A stretch of DNA of 64,000 nucleotides from Citrus sinensis (Eukaryota; Streptophyta; Magnoliopsida; Sapindales; Rutaceae), in assembly GCF_022201045.2 (NCBI RefSeq), contig NC_068564.1:1860001-1924000 (forward strand), written 5' to 3'. Under the pieces are notes generated by a model. It had not been told where the DNA came from. It did not search any database and saw nothing but the letters and a program-made list of their open reading frames with translations. Below are positions 24,831 to 40,464 of this stretch, in pieces (positions within the stretch are counted from its first letter, which is position 1; each line of letters starts with the position of its first letter). Both the position numbers and the translations under genes were made by a program.

Positions 24831-27766
24831 ATGGAGACCATTAAATCAGCTATAAAGCTGTTAGTGATGGTGATCTTTCTTGGGTACATACTGCTGTGGA
24901 TCATAATGCCCACTAACAAGTTTTACTTAAACTGGTTGCCTCAAATCCAATCAAAAACAAACTCCACTTATTTTGGAGAACAAGGTTTGTGTTAACAGTC
25001 AAATTCTTTGCTTCTGTTGTCTTGCTATCTGAAAAGTGTGTTTAGGTTCTTTCGTATCAACAAGCTATCAAGTACACGGGAGTGAATATTTTTTAAATAC
25101 TAATTATAAAGTAAAAATGGGTGTTTACTAAATACTTTATTTGACGTGCATTGTAAACTCATTAAACAGAAGCATGACAGTTGTCAATATTTCCAACATA
25201 TCACTATTTTAAATAAATCAAAGAATCTAACACATGTTTCTATTGGAATAGGTGCGTATATGTTAATTTACTCATTTCCCATTCTCTTCATTGCTGCCTT
25301 GAGCTGTTTATACCTTCATCTTGGTAACAATTGCAATGATAACAATGTTAAAAGGTAATAACCTCTCTATTAATTACTCCCAGCTTTTCTTTCGTATAGT
25401 TGATTTATAATAATGAAGTAACGAATGGTCCCTCTGAAGCAGCAGTGAGGGGGAGAATATTTCCCATTTTGCCACGTGGCGACGACCAGTGCTTGTAAAA
25501 GGCCCTCTTGGGATTGTTTCTTGGATAGAGCTGTCATTTGCAATAATGTTCATTGCACTGCTTGTTTGGTCTTTCTCCTCTTACTTGCACGGAATGTTTG
25601 CACAAATTAGCCAACAGGCACCCGCACATGATGGAGAGCAAGCGTAAGACTTAACACATTTTGCTTTTCTGATTCACTTTGAATGATACAATAATTCAAA
25701 CTAATTTGGTTTGAGCGGTTTGGCAGGTGGGTAGCTAAATTGGAAATGTCAGGCCTAACGCTAGGCCTCGTTGGGAACATTTGCCTAGCCTTTCTCTTCT
25801 TTCCTGTGACTAGAGGATCATCAGTCTTGCAGCTCATTGGCCTCACCTCCGAGGCCAGCATCAAATATCATATTTGGCTCGGGCACATTGCCATGACCAT
25901 CTTTACTGCACATGGTTTATGTTACATCATCTTCTGGGCCAAGACAGACCAAATCTCTCAGGTAACAAAATTTTGTTCCAATTTTTTCACATTCTCTTCT
26001 CAGTTGGGTCCAAATTACTTATTACCTTTTTGCTGAATGTTAGATGCTCGGATGGGACAAGGTAGCTGTGTCAAATGTGGCTGGAGAAATAGGTTTGCTT
26101 GCTGGATTAGCCATGTGGATAACAAGTATCCCACGTATTAGGCGAAAGATTTTTGAGCTCTTCTTCTACACTCATCATCTCTACATTCTTTTTGTTGTGT
26201 TCTTTGTGCTTCATGTGGGGTTCTCCTATTCTTGCATCATCCTTCCCGGCTTCTATCTCTTCTTGATTGATCGATATTTGAGATTCCTGCAATCCCAACA
26301 AAGAATTCGTTTGGTTTCAGCTCGCATTTTACCCTGTGATACTGTTGAATTGAACTTCTTCAAGAGCCCAGGTCAAGCCTATTCGACCAACGACTTGATA
26401 TGATGCCTATCGTTGATTCTGGTGCAGAAAAGCCCTCGATTTACTGATATTCTGTACATTGTTGTTCTGGTGCAGGGTTAAGCTACAATCCGACCAGCAT
26501 TTTATTTGTAAATGTGCCTGTGATTTCCAAGTTGCAATGGCACCCTTTTACAATTACTTCTAGCAGCAATGTGGATCCTGACAAGCTAAGTGTTGTCATC
26601 AAAAGTGAAGGAAGTTGGTCTCGCAAGTTGTTTCAAAAGCTTTCTTCTCCCTCGCCTCTCGACCGCCTTGAGGTCTCCATTGAAGGACCCTATGGACCTG
26701 CCTCAACCCATTTTACAGGGTTTGTATTTATATATGTATATACATATAATCAGCCAACAGTACAAGAAAATTTCAAAAATTTTGTTGTGAAAATACATAA
26801 TTTGATTAACATGAAGCTATTCTGCAGGCACGACATGCTAGTGATGATAAGTGGAGGAAGTGGCATTACTCCTTTCATCTCCATCATCCGCGAGCTGCTC
26901 TCTTTGGCCAATAATTCAACTGGAAAAACTCCACGGATTCTCCTTATATCTGCTTTCAAGAAATCTCAGGATCTCGCCATGCTAGACCTCATTCTCCCAG
27001 TTCTAGGCACAACCCTTGACATTTCTCCTTTGGAAGTGCAAATTGAAGCCTATGTAACAAGGGAGAAAAAATCCGCAGAAAACAACCGCCAACTTGTTCA
27101 AACCCTATGGTTCAAGCCCAAAGCAGAAGACTCCCCAGTTTCTGCAATTTTAGGCCCCAAAAGCTGGCTCTGGCTCGCCGCAATAATTTCATCTTCATTT
27201 ATCATATTTCTAGTGCTCATTGGCTTTCTTACCCGATACTATATTTACCCAATTGACCATAATTCTAATACGATATACGCTACCTCATGGAGAGGCGGTC
27301 TAAACATGTTGCTCATTTGCGTCTCAATAGTCATTACAGCAACGGCAGCTTTTCTTTGGAACAAAAAGCAGCATACCAAGGAAATGACACGGATTCAAAA
27401 CACCGAGAAACCAACACCAATTGCTTCCCCAGCCTCATGGTTTTACAATGCAGAGAGAGAGCTGGAGAGCCTTCCCCATCAGTCTTTTATTCAGGCCACC
27501 AGAGTTCATTACGGTGAAAGACCTAACCTGAAAAGTAAGCTTTCATTTTTATCTTCCAGTCTTACTAAATCATATTAAATTAGTTTGCTTCCTTAACAAG
27601 GGTGACTGGGAAATTCTTCTTGGCAGAGCTACTAATGGAAATTGAAGCAACAAATGTTGGAGTTCTTGTTAGCGGGCCCAAAAAGATGAGACAAGAAGTG
27701 GGGGAAATCTGTGCATCTGGTTTTGCAAACAATCTCCATTTCGAATCCATAGCCTTTAGCTGGTGA
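24831..27766 (+). CDS. FRO: Ferric-chelate reductase (FRO family), copy 2
   Basis: Predicted 702-aa paralogue of the FRO at 12577, same reaction and domain order. Exons: 24831-24984, 25252-25354, 25446-25643, 25727-25961, 26044-26371, 26476-26719, 26828-27534, 27627-27766. Exons 1, 2, 4, 5 and 8 have the same lengths as copy 1 (154, 103, 235, 328, 140 nt) and intron phases match. Haem-ligand motifs are HIWLGHIAMTIFTAH and THHLYILFVVFFVLH. FAD-binding HPFT, NADPH-binding GGSGITPF and SGPKKM are all intact. The fourth intron is only ~82 bp, against ~750 bp in copy 1. It begins METIKSAIKLLVMVIFLGY, a short lead into the first helix. It looks functional. The two genes may differ in tissue or metal response, but nothing in the sequence decides this. 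Confidence 0.92.
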
Positions 27767-28189
27767 AATGCTAAAGAAGCTTGTAACACTGGCGCACGGG
27801 CTTCTTTTGTCAGATTGCAGGATTTTGCACGTCCATGTAATTGATAATACAAAAAGGGACTAGTACTGTTATTTTCATTGATAATATAACACGAACACAA
27901 ACATCACAAACTTTTGCCAGTCGTCATATTTTAAAGGCCACATTGAAATAGGACTTACAATGGACGGTAAGATGAAAATAAAAGGATAAACAGAACGACA
28001 TAAAAGATGGACAAAACTAAGCCTATCTATTCAGATGGAAAATAAAAATTCTGACAAGGAGATGAAACGGGTTAAAGAAGGAAGCATCTCCTCAACAGCA
28101 AATAAAACCCTAATAGTTGAGGAGTCACCATACACTGTTTCTATTCAAAAAGAATTGAGGCTGCAATGCGGAGAGCACTCTGCCACAGT
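27767..28189. other. Convergent intergenic spacer
   Basis: Lies between the 3' end of FRO copy 2 (+) and the 3' end of the acidic/RS gene (-); it mainly holds the two 3' UTRs. No gene was recognised. Confidence 0.5.
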
Positions 28190-31100
28190 CTACGATTCAT
28201 TAGCTACAAATGAATCCTCTGGGTTGTTATTATACCTCAACCGCCGCATAACTCCATCACCATCATTATCATATCGCCTTACTCGATGAATAACCTCATA
28301 TCGGTTCCCCGGCTTTCTTCTATCATCAAGATCAGTACCTTCATACTTATATCCCCTACCAGCACCACTGCCCATATCTGGAAATCTTCTGGGAGGTATC
28401 ATGGGTCTAAAGGGACGTGATGAATCAAACCTTTGGCTCTGACGGAACATCCTAACCGGTGATTTCCTATCCCTGAAATTATCTAAACCAGAGATCCGGT
28501 CATCAAACCTGGGAGGATTGCGCTGTGGCGACATCCGATTTCTTGGTGGGGACATGAACCCTTCTTCGTATTCAACTTCAAAACGCTTCTTAAAAGGCGC
28601 CCTCACCCTATTTATTCTGGTAGACCTAAAATCTGGCGACCTGCTGCGGCGTCTGGACCCCTCATTTCGATCCCTCATTGAAAACCATGAACTAGGCGAC
28701 CGGCTTCTGGATCTCGACCTGGGTTTCTTATAAGGTTGAGCATAATGGGGTCTCTCCCCACCAAGTGGAGAAATACTTCTCTCTCTCCTGGCTATCCGGT
28801 GTGGCATATGATCATCAGCAGGATAGTTGGGCATTGGCCTGCGATAGTCCTCCCTGAAGCCTCTACTGATGCCTTCTGGATATCTCCTAAACCTACTCCT
28901 ATCAGGACCAATATCATCTCTAATAGGAGCTGTTCCAGTATAAATATCATCCCTGCAGCCCAGGGGTCTCCGATTAATGGACCGATAGACACTGTTTGAG
29001 GAAGAGCTCATATATTGCCTCCGTACACGGCTGTCAAACCCTTCAACTCCAGATACTTCAAACATTGTTCGGTCTGAGGCCATTAAAAATCCACGGCTCT
29101 CAACAACACTTCTTGGCCGAGGACGCCCAGATCCGTAAGGGCCATGGCAAGGAGGAGACTGACGGGTATTGACAATGTGGCCACCTCCTGGGCTTCTACG
29201 ACGCATATGCAAAGAAAATCTATCCCGTCCCATGAATCTGTTGTTTGGATCAGACTCCCTTTCTGACCGAGGACATAAATCATCAAAATTATTGGATCTG
29301 AAACAAAAGACTAGTTAGCAACCAGCCAAAGAGAAAATTGAATGTATATCAGGAAAAATTAATTGGAACCATATAATTACCCGCATCTCTGTAGAACATT
29401 GGAAGATAAAGATCCTTGAGTGCGAGACAACAAGTCCCTTCTGGATGCCCTTGCTCCAACCATTGTATAAGTGAAATCTTTACCACTGGACTCTTCACAA
29501 TCAGCAGTATCTTTCTTTATTTTGTTGCCATGAGCTGCTTCTGAAATTCTGGCCTCAGAGCTCATCAAAGAATCTCCAAAAGCATCACCTACAGCACCTT
29601 GTTCAGATTTTTCAGTCACCTCACCCGATCCTAGACTAGACCCACTCTCAAATTTTCTTTTATTGTCATTATCTTCAGCTTCAAAAGTACATAATCTTTC
29701 TCCATCACATTCAGACTCGTAGTCTACTTGCTCAATTTCTTCACCCTCACAATCATTTTCCTCCCAGCAATGTGCATCTGTTTCCCTCAATTCGCCGTCC
29801 TCAAACTGAGAATCATAACCATCCTGCAACTCCCTAGAGCTTTCCATGAGAACTGTGTGTACCTTGCCATCATGAGAAGTGTCTGACACACAAATGTCGT
29901 CACAGGATTCTTCAAAGTTGATCTTACATGAGCTGTTTGAAGGAGCACAACCTCCGGATTCCTCATTAGCAAGTCCACACCCCGTATCTAATCTAGCAGT
30001 AACAATTCCAGAAGACATGTGCATCGGTTCTTCAGACCCAACATGCAGTAAAGCAGTCTCCCCTTTTGCTTCCTCAGCTACCACAGTCTCGACTTCCTTA
30101 ACAGATCCACTAGATGCTACATATTCATACTTGGGTGAAGGATGATCAACACACGCTTCCTCCGCTTTACTTGCAGGCTCTGCCATGACAGGATCAGCCG
30201 CTTTACTTGCAGGCTCTGCCATGACAGGATCAACCGCTTTACTTGCAGGCTCTACCATGACAGGATCAGCTTGTTCACAATTGTCCATGCTAATCATCTC
30301 CTTGTCAGTATTTACGTCATTATGTAAGGAAGATGCTCTACCAGAATCTTCACCATTTTCATTTAGCGAGGTCCTGTCAGACTCACAAACAACCCTATCT
30401 AAAGCTGATACATGAGTAGAAGCAACATCATATTCATCCACCTGTGCACTTTCAGCAGGCACAACTTTTTCCTCTTGGACACTAGAAGCACAACATTCTG
30501 TCTTCTTCTCAACGTAACAGGGTAGTGATGAATCGCTTGCCACATTATTCTGGCACACAACACTAGCTATGTGTGAATTTAAGCTTACAACTTGAGTGGA
30601 GTCTTTCAGATCAGCATCACATTCATTAAGGCCGCGATCAAGGCCAGAACTAGCTTCCATTTGATTGTCTTCTCTGTCTGATCCCTTAGCCAAGCCTCTC
30701 CCATCCGAAAACAAGTGGGTCTCCTCATGTACTTCAGTTGAAATCTTATCATTTTTGAGAATTTTAGTTTCACTCTCTGTCTCAAAATATTTCAAAATAT
30801 GATGCTCTACACTCCCAACAACCGAAGTACCTTCTACATCTTTTGTTTGAGAACCAACACTTACACCATCACAAGGTTCCTCCCATGCATCCATGACTAC
30901 ATTTAAATCCCAATGTAGTCTTGAAGGTACAGACTTTTCTAAAGTTCTGTTTTCCTTTTCATTAGAAGAATTCTGCACAAAAGTAGCACTAGTATCTTGA
31001 ACAGAAGAATCCTCTATTCCATCTGCATCTCTTGAGGGGCAATCAGCTGCCTCCATCACTGCAACAGCTTCTCCCATAAGCACTGTAGAACCATTGTCTT

Positions 31101-31757
31101 GTACAGATCCTTCCACCGCTGGCTTTTCCTCTGGGTGGTCAACATCAGCATCAAAACTATTACCGCATGCCGCAGCTGCAAGTATCTCAATACCAGAGAA
31201 GTCTTCTCTATAACCAAGCTTCTCCTTCAATGAACCTGAAATTTTCTCATCAACAACACCATGACTAGGAGCCACCATAAGAAGAGACTTTCCATTTGAA
31301 TTTGAACACGCCCCTTGACCTGAAGCATGTTCAACCACTTCAATGGATGATGGGGTCTGAGGCCGCGGAGGTGATGGGGATGAGGACCGAAAGTTAAATT
31401 TCCTTTTCTTAATAGGCACGTGCTCTATTTCATCGCTGAAACGTCGTCCAAGAACAGCCACACCAAGCTGCCAGAGGAAGAAAGCAAACCATAATCATGA
31501 AGCAGAATGCAAAGTTAACAATGAAGTTAAAAAGCAACAAACAAAGCCACAATAATTACCTTCTCAGACTCCGAAACTGTTGTATCCTCTGCCCTTTTGC
31601 AAACATTATTTTCAGTTACCTCCGCACTCATAATCAAGTTTCTACCTCCTGGTTTCCTAGTACGCCTTGTTGCGCTCCTATTCCCTTTAGCTACTTTCTT
31701 CCAAGTGAGATCAGGATTTATGAAATTTGTAAGTTCTAGACCTGCTGTGCTCATCAT
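28190..31757 (-). CDS. Large acidic, Arg/Ser-rich nuclear-type protein
   Basis: Predicted 1130-aa protein if translation starts at ATG 31757. Coding exons (5' to 3'): 31757-31560, 31467-29381, 29297-28190. The start region has STAGLELTNFINPDLTW, then a basic patch and VPIKKRKFNFRSSSPSPPR, which looks like a nuclear localisation signal. The middle (~130-760) is acidic, Ser/Glu/Asp-rich and low in hydrophobics. The last ~370 residues are Arg-rich with RSRSRSRSPS and repeated RSPxRxxPxR motifs, as in splicing-associated proteins. It probably corresponds to the Arabidopsis 'dentin sialophosphoprotein-like' gene At5g52530 (memory and synteny). The frame is open 38 codons upstream of 31757 to the acceptor at 31872, so an earlier coding exon is possible. 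Molecular function unknown. Confidence 0.75.
30168..30275 (-). repeat. Three 36-bp coding repeats in the acidic/RS gene
   Basis: Three in-frame copies encode DPVMxEPASKAx in a row. The repeats are nearly identical at DNA level, differing at a few bases, so expansion was recent. They lie in the disordered acidic region, and copy number probably varies between alleles. Confidence 0.85.
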
Positions 31758-31872
31758 CCTTTTAGGTACAGATCCTATCCCATCAACTAATGGTTCAACA
31801 CAACAAGTCTTGCAGGTAGCCGTAGCTTCTTGCTTTCCAGGGAAATCCCCTAGAGCAAGTACACGATCACGT

Positions 31873-33260
31873 CTGAGAAAGGTAACATAAAACTTCAATT
31901 AATATACCAAAACATTTCAATTAAGGGAACACCGCTTGTATACTGAATGCAACACAACTAATAATAGTATTTAGTGAAGCAATTCTTTATTCTTTATTTT
32001 CTTTAGGGTGCTCAAGCTCCATCCCAGCCCAAGAAACATCAGAAATCAGAATAGCCCCGAAGAGTGAAGATCTGTATTCAATTACCAAACTGAGCTGAAT
32101 ATATAAATATCACCTGGCACCTAACTACTATGTGACTAATAGCACAAGTAGACAACGACCGATACAGGTGGCCCCTTACCCACCTCAAAGCAATCTTTTA
32201 AGCTTAAAAGTACAAGATGGAACAATAAGAACTCCCTCGGCAACTTACTTAAATTTAATTCCCCCAATCTTGACCGATAAATTTTTGATAGGGAAGGTTC
32301 TCCTCAGTGATTACCAGCTGGACTCAAGAATTCTCAGATCTGCAAACTACTACAACCTGTAATAATATAAAGTTCAGATCAGCTTAAAGTAGAAGACGAT
32401 ATATAACATTAACAGCTAGTCCAGCTAATAGATAACATATTATCAAGCCCAAACGCTGATAAGAAATTATAAGACTGGCGGTATATGCCTCCATAAGCAA
32501 GGCAGATCATGATTTCCTCAATTCAATAAGCAGGTTCCAACACTAGGAACCAGAGCACGAGGATATAATAACAGACATAAAAAAGATTAAATATTCAGAT
32601 GATGCTTTCTAATCACAGGCTTCTAAGTTGAAAAATCAACATCTATGAATCTGTTGTTTCGAAATTCTCCTCGCAAAGTCCTCAGATCCATCAAAAGCTT
32701 TGAGATTTCGGAGATGCATATATCATCCGCAACCAATAGATCCAATCATGTAAACAAAAGATTAGGAGTTCAAATCTCCTATAAAGAAATTTTAGATAAA
32801 AAATTCATCTGCGCCATTAGCATCCAGATTTTATTCAAGCCGAGGTCATCGATGAAGACACGAGATTAATGTAAAAGATTCCTCGGATTCGCCGATACAA
32901 GAACCCCTATACATAAAAATCGTCGCTTCGGCATGTGAACATTATCCTCTTCAGAGAGAAACCCTAACTTTAATCTTCGGCAGCCGATGAATTACAAAAT
33001 CAAAGCCGATTTAGATCTTTTCAGGAGAGAAGCTTCTCCGCTGTTTTGAAGAAAAACAACCACAAACAAAATAATAAAAAAAAGCTTACGATTTTTTTAT
33101 TATTATTATATACCTGCCGCTTCTTTCAACTCAAATCGCCGCCGAGTTTCACGATTCGAACGAAAAGCTTCGAGAGATTTAAACAAAATCTTTGAATCTC
33201 GCTAAAGAAGATTACGATCTTCTCCTTCTTCTTCTTCTTCCTCTTCGTCTTCTTCTTTGG
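31873..33260 (-). other. 5' leader exons and introns of the acidic/RS gene
   Basis: Two probable untranslated exons can be placed. Exon one ends with GCGGCAG and a GTATAT donor (boundary at 33114). Exon two spans 32315-32356, with acceptor TATTATTACAG and a GTAATC donor. Intron one is ~750 bp and intron two ~440 bp. A TTC repeat in the plus-strand reading (33220-33240) falls in the leader as GAA repeats. Confidence 0.55.
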
Positions 33261-33266
33261 TCTTGT

Positions 33267-33274
33267 TATATATT
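33267..33274 (-). promoter_or_regulatory. TATA-like box of the acidic/RS gene
   Basis: TATATAAC on the minus strand, ~150 bp upstream of the first donor. The equivalent position in the duplicated copy upstream of RUB1 is a stronger TATAAATA (40465-40472). Confidence 0.45.
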
Positions 33275-34477
33275 ACAAAGGCTTTCACAATATCGACGAC
33301 TATTGACCGTCCGAATACGGGACCTTTGATCGCAAATCCATCAAACGCTGCGCCTCCTCCTCAAGAGCCAAATCTTCTCTGTGTGTTTTGGATGAGACCT
33401 TCACAGCCCTATCATCACTATGTATTTATCATTGACTTTCTCCCGACGCTACCCTCGCTCATTTTGTCATTTTTCCAATATCGCCCTCGCCAGGGGCCTC
33501 TAATTTCGGGCCCTGCCAAAAATTGAATGCGGTACGTATTGGGGGAAAAGGAGAATTAATAAATGTGCCTTTTTTTTTTTTCTCGAAGTGTCGATTTTCT
33601 TGGCTATAACAGGGGGGGAGAAAGTCAATAGTGAAAGAATAAATGAAAAACCAACGATATATTTTTTAAATAAAATTCCACAAAAGTTGAGTCTCAATTA
33701 GTGCCTTCACTGTTTACATATACATAAGTTGAAATTTCCTCATAACTAATAATAATATTTTTACTGGCTGGACGGATTTGTGCTGCGTTGATTATGACTG
33801 AAAATTGTAGAAACTCAAATTGTTTTGTGCCCGCAGAATTAACTCATAGTCAACTGGTGAAGCAATTGGAGAGGGGAAAGGCAAATTAATTGACTTTTGG
33901 AATTTATATCAAACACGACAAGTGTTGTTGAGGGTGCCTGGTGCCTCCACTTAGCATGTCACTCTCTGAGATGCGTTTGCTATGGCCTTTTTAAACGGAG
34001 CTTCTTCGACTGGAGTTTTTACCCAATAAAACAAATTCGTTGCTTGCGTATGATTGTAAGAATGTGAGTTTTTTTAATTAAAAATTATAATATTATTTTG
34101 ATAGATAAATTTTTTGAATTTTATGTTAAAAAAAAGGAATGAAATACAGTGTGAAGAGATTCCTCGTTTGAATAAAATAAAAAATTAAATTGGAAAATAG
34201 ACAAAAATTTCATATACCAAAAAAAAAAAACACGCACGCTGCAATGAACCAAATTTCCACTAATTTTCTTTTCTTTTTAACTTTTCACCATCTGTTATGT
34301 GTGTGATCTAAATTCAGCGTCCGCTTCATTTTTCCCTTTTTGGATTGGTGTTTACAAATCAAAGTAATTTTTTCCCATAAGTTAATCGCTGTATACTTTT
34401 CATTTAAATCGATTATATGTTATAGAGTAATAATCGTAGATATACAAACAAAATTTTGTGTATAGATTCTATTTATC

Positions 34478-34570
34478 CAAGGAGACTTGTCGCCACTCGG
34501 CCAAGTGGTGAACCACTATCCTCGTAAGCGTGAGGGCAGTAGTTCGAATCTATATGGACTCAATATTTCT
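34478..34570 (+). mobile_element. tRNA-derived SINE-like head
   Basis: An A-box-like TCGGCCAAGTGG (34497-34508) and a B-box-like AGTTCGAATCT (34541-34551) are spaced ~33 bp apart, as in tRNA-derived RNA polymerase III promoters. No cloverleaf with paired acceptor ends is evident, so a SINE remnant is more likely than a tRNA gene. The 3' end of the element is not resolved. Confidence 0.5.
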
Positions 34571-35129
34571 CAATTAAATATAATTGTACGGAATTAATTT
34601 ATATTTTTCTCCCTTATAAAATATGAGTGGAAGAAATATTTCTCTTCTGTGAGAATATTATTTATCTGGGCCTAATATTTCATAGAAACTAATGTAATAT
34701 TATAGTTCGAATTATATTATCTCATGACTCTTTAGTAATTTATACTTAAAATTTAAGAATATGGGTTTGAGTTTTAACATACGCTAGGATTCTATTCGCT
34801 TCTAACTTTAAAAGTAGTTTTTTTTTTTTTCTCACTTTAATATGGGTGGATGGAGTAGAATTTTCAATATCGATTACTTGAGTAAATTTTTATTGTAAAT
34901 ATGAATCGATTGTAATATAAAAAGGAAAAGGGTCAAAAAAAAAAAAAGGAAGAAGAAGGAAGGAGACATGTCTATTCTTCACTTGTCAAAAAAGTTTTTG
35001 CATCCCAAGGCAGGAAGGAATTATGCTTTGAGCACAAAGTTGGATTTCCGGTAATTCCTAAAAAACAAGGCAAAGCAATGTGATTGTGAGACATTCTATG
35101 CATAATTTGATTCCTTTCTTTCCTCCACA

Positions 35130-35195
35130 CCCAGTGACCTTGAAGCCGCCATCACCGCCACCGCCACCGCCGCCGCCACCACCACCATGCCCCGG
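35130..35195. repeat. CCACCG/CCG trinucleotide tract
   Basis: A GC-rich stretch of repeated CCG and CCA triplets in otherwise AT-rich DNA. The minus-strand frame across it (Ala/Val-rich) has no support as a gene. Confidence 0.6.
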
Positions 35196-36174
35196 GCATC
35201 ATGATGATGAGCGACCCCACTAACCCCAAAATAAATAAAAAAATGAGGGGAAAAAAAAAAGGTCAAAAGATTCTCTTTCCTCTTTGCCAATTGATATCAG
35301 CATCACCAACTGGACCCACTCAAAGGTGTACTCCACCTAATTTTATGTCCCTTAGCCCTTTGCTCTTCTAGTGTGTTTTTATTTTCCTTCTTCTTTCTTT
35401 ATTTTATTTTAAACTTTTCTTTGTTTTTCTTTAATTATCATTTCTTCCATATTGAAGAAAAAAAAAATCATGAAAAAGGGAAGCAAATTCATATGCTAAT
35501 TCCACCCAGTTCAGTTTCCCATTGTGAAAGTGAAGGATCAAATTCGATTTGAATTTGAATGAAGCACAAAACAAAAAACAAAAATAAACGATTATAACGT
35601 ACATTTATCGTGAGGTAGGCGGACTCCACCAAAGAAAATGAAGAATTTGTAATTTAATAAAGCAAAGAAAGTACTAAATAAAAAAGGAAAGTTCATGAGA
35701 AATTTCCTACGCTTCTCCTTTTTTTCTGCAGACATGTCTGAGCACAAGATTAAACGCTCTACAATTCAACATATTTTCCACAAAGAGTTGGAAAAAATAT
35801 ACCGCACAGGAAAGGGGAAAAAGGAGTATTAATATCTTATAGTCAAATTGCTCTTAATTACCTACTGTACCACGCCGTTTGTTTTTTTATTTATTTGAAG
35901 TTTGAATTTTAATTATTTTTATATTTTTTTAATTTTTTAATTAATTTATTTATTTATAATTTATATATGATCATAAGATATTTAGGTATGAATGGAAAAA
36001 GTTAAATATTTTGATTTTTACGTGAATGACAAAATACTTAAATGAAACTTTAATATTCTATTTTATTAGCACCTCTATTAAATACATTTATTTTCTATAT
36101 ATAAATTATCCTTTAATTTTTTTTTATTTATCAATTTTCTTTGTTCTAAGCATATTCAACTATCATTTTTTCTA

Positions 36175-36784
36175 TTTTTTTTGTGAATGAGAATTTTAAA
36201 CATAATGAGACTTAAGTGAGTGTCTTTTATAATAGGTCCATCACTTTATACATACGTGTTAGATATATATATTTTTTAAAATTTTTCATGCTTTGTTAAA
36301 ATTTACATTCGATGTTTTTTACTAATCAAATCATTTATTTAACAAATAAATATAAATATTATTAATATTTATGAGATTATAACATCAAAGTACCATATTT
36401 CAAATATTTTCTTTTTAAAAAAATAAATGATTCTACACTTATACTAAGATATTCAAAAAAATAAAAACAAACATGTCATTCAAATATATGAATTCAGACC
36501 TATTCAAATTCATTCAAATTTTAAATGAAAATACAAACAAATTATTCAAATACACACATTTACATCTATTCAAACTCATTCAGGTTTTATATTTAAAAAA
36601 ACACACACACTATCTTTTTTTTTTTTTATCGAACACTACCTTAATATTATACATAAATATATGAATATAATATTAGGACTGGTGAGTGTGCACAACCAAG
36701 GACAATTGTAAATGCAACAATCAAGCCCAAAAACTAGGTCATTGTTTATATTTTACATCAACTCACATTAATTCAGACAAGGGA
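36175..36784. repeat. ~610-bp tandem duplication, copy 1
   Basis: Nearly identical to 36806-37406, with an offset of ~630 bp. Both copies contain TCCATCACTTTATACATA and AGGACTGGTGAGTGTGCACA. No coding capacity. High identity suggests a recent event. Confidence 0.85.
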
Positions 36785-36805
36785 ATGAGAATTTTTTTTC
36801 TTTTT

Positions 36806-37406
36806 TTTTTTTTTGTGAATGAGAATTTTAAACATAATGAGACTTAAGTAAGTGTATTTTATAATAGGTCCATCACTTTATACATATGTGTTAGATATAT
36901 ATATTTTTTTAATTTTTCATGCTTTGTTAAAATTTACATTCGATTTTTTTTACTAATCGAATCATTTATTTAACAAATAAATATAAATATTATTAATATT
37001 TATGAGATTATAAAATCAAAGTAACATATTTCAAATATTTTCTTTTTAAAAAAATAAATGATTCTACACTTATACTAAGATATTCAAAAAAATAAAAACA
37101 AACATGTCATTCAAATATATGAATTCAGATCTATTCAAATTTTAAATGAAAATACAAACAAATTATTCAAATACACACATTTACATCTATTCAAACTCAT
37201 TCAGGTTTTATATTTTAAAAAAAACACACACACACTATCTTTTTTTTTTTGATCGAACACTACCTTAATATTATAAGTAAATATATGAATATGATATTAG
37301 GACTGGTGAGTGTGCACAACCAAGGACAATTGTAGGTGCAACAATCAAGCCCAAAAACTAGGTCATTGTTTATATTTTACATCAACTCACATTAATTCAG
37401 ACAAGG
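36806..37406. repeat. ~610-bp tandem duplication, copy 2
   Basis: Second copy of 36175-36784, joined to it through a T-rich tract. It differs by small indels (one loss near 37137) and a few substitutions. It ends ~340 bp downstream of the RUB1 stop codon, so it could affect 3' processing of that gene only indirectly. Confidence 0.85.
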
Positions 37407-37744
37407 AAAAACAGAGCCCCCAAGTCTATGACACAATTGTTTGAATTTAAAAGCTTTTCACTAAATTTCTCATTGGAGTATCAGTACATTAAAAAAGAAA
37501 ATTCCCATTATCAACTTGGATCTTCTCCGGGGAATGGTCATTCAAAAAAAAAAAAACCGAGTAAAGACTACTAAGCCTGACAGGAAAATATATTAAGCGA
37601 AAGAAAGAAGAAACAACAATGTTTAGTCCAAAGAAATAGAATATGTTCTTTGTTTTCAAACTCATTCAAGTTCATCAAGTTCCGTGGCCAAATAAAGCCT
37701 ACATAACGTAGAATTCTGAATTCTCTTCATGCGAAAAGAAGCAT

Positions 37745-40435
<2,691 letters not shown>

Positions 40436-40464
40436 TCCTCCCCCTCCTCCTCCTTCGGCTTAGT

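Larger units (their letters stand above)
32360..35870 (-). repeat. Segmental duplication, original copy
   Basis: This block (leader intron one, leader exon one, promoter and upstream DNA of the acidic/RS gene) recurs at ~39656-41650 in the same orientation. Matching landmarks include the intron block with CATATATCATCCGCAACCAA (32718 and 40013), the CAAATCGCCGCCGAGTTTCA-type leader exon, and the upstream block GGAAAGTTCATGAGAAATTT (35690) against 41111. Copy one is longer because of extra sequence between ~33.6 and ~35.6 kb. Confidence 0.75.

Noticed and set aside
34478-34570. Possible tRNA gene
   Set aside because: A and B boxes are recognisable but I could not pair an acceptor stem or a proper anticodon arm; a SINE head is more likely.
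35096-35290. Minus-strand frame rich in Ala, Val and His across a CCG/CCA tract
   Set aside because: It arises from trinucleotide repeats, with no splice context, domain or promoter.
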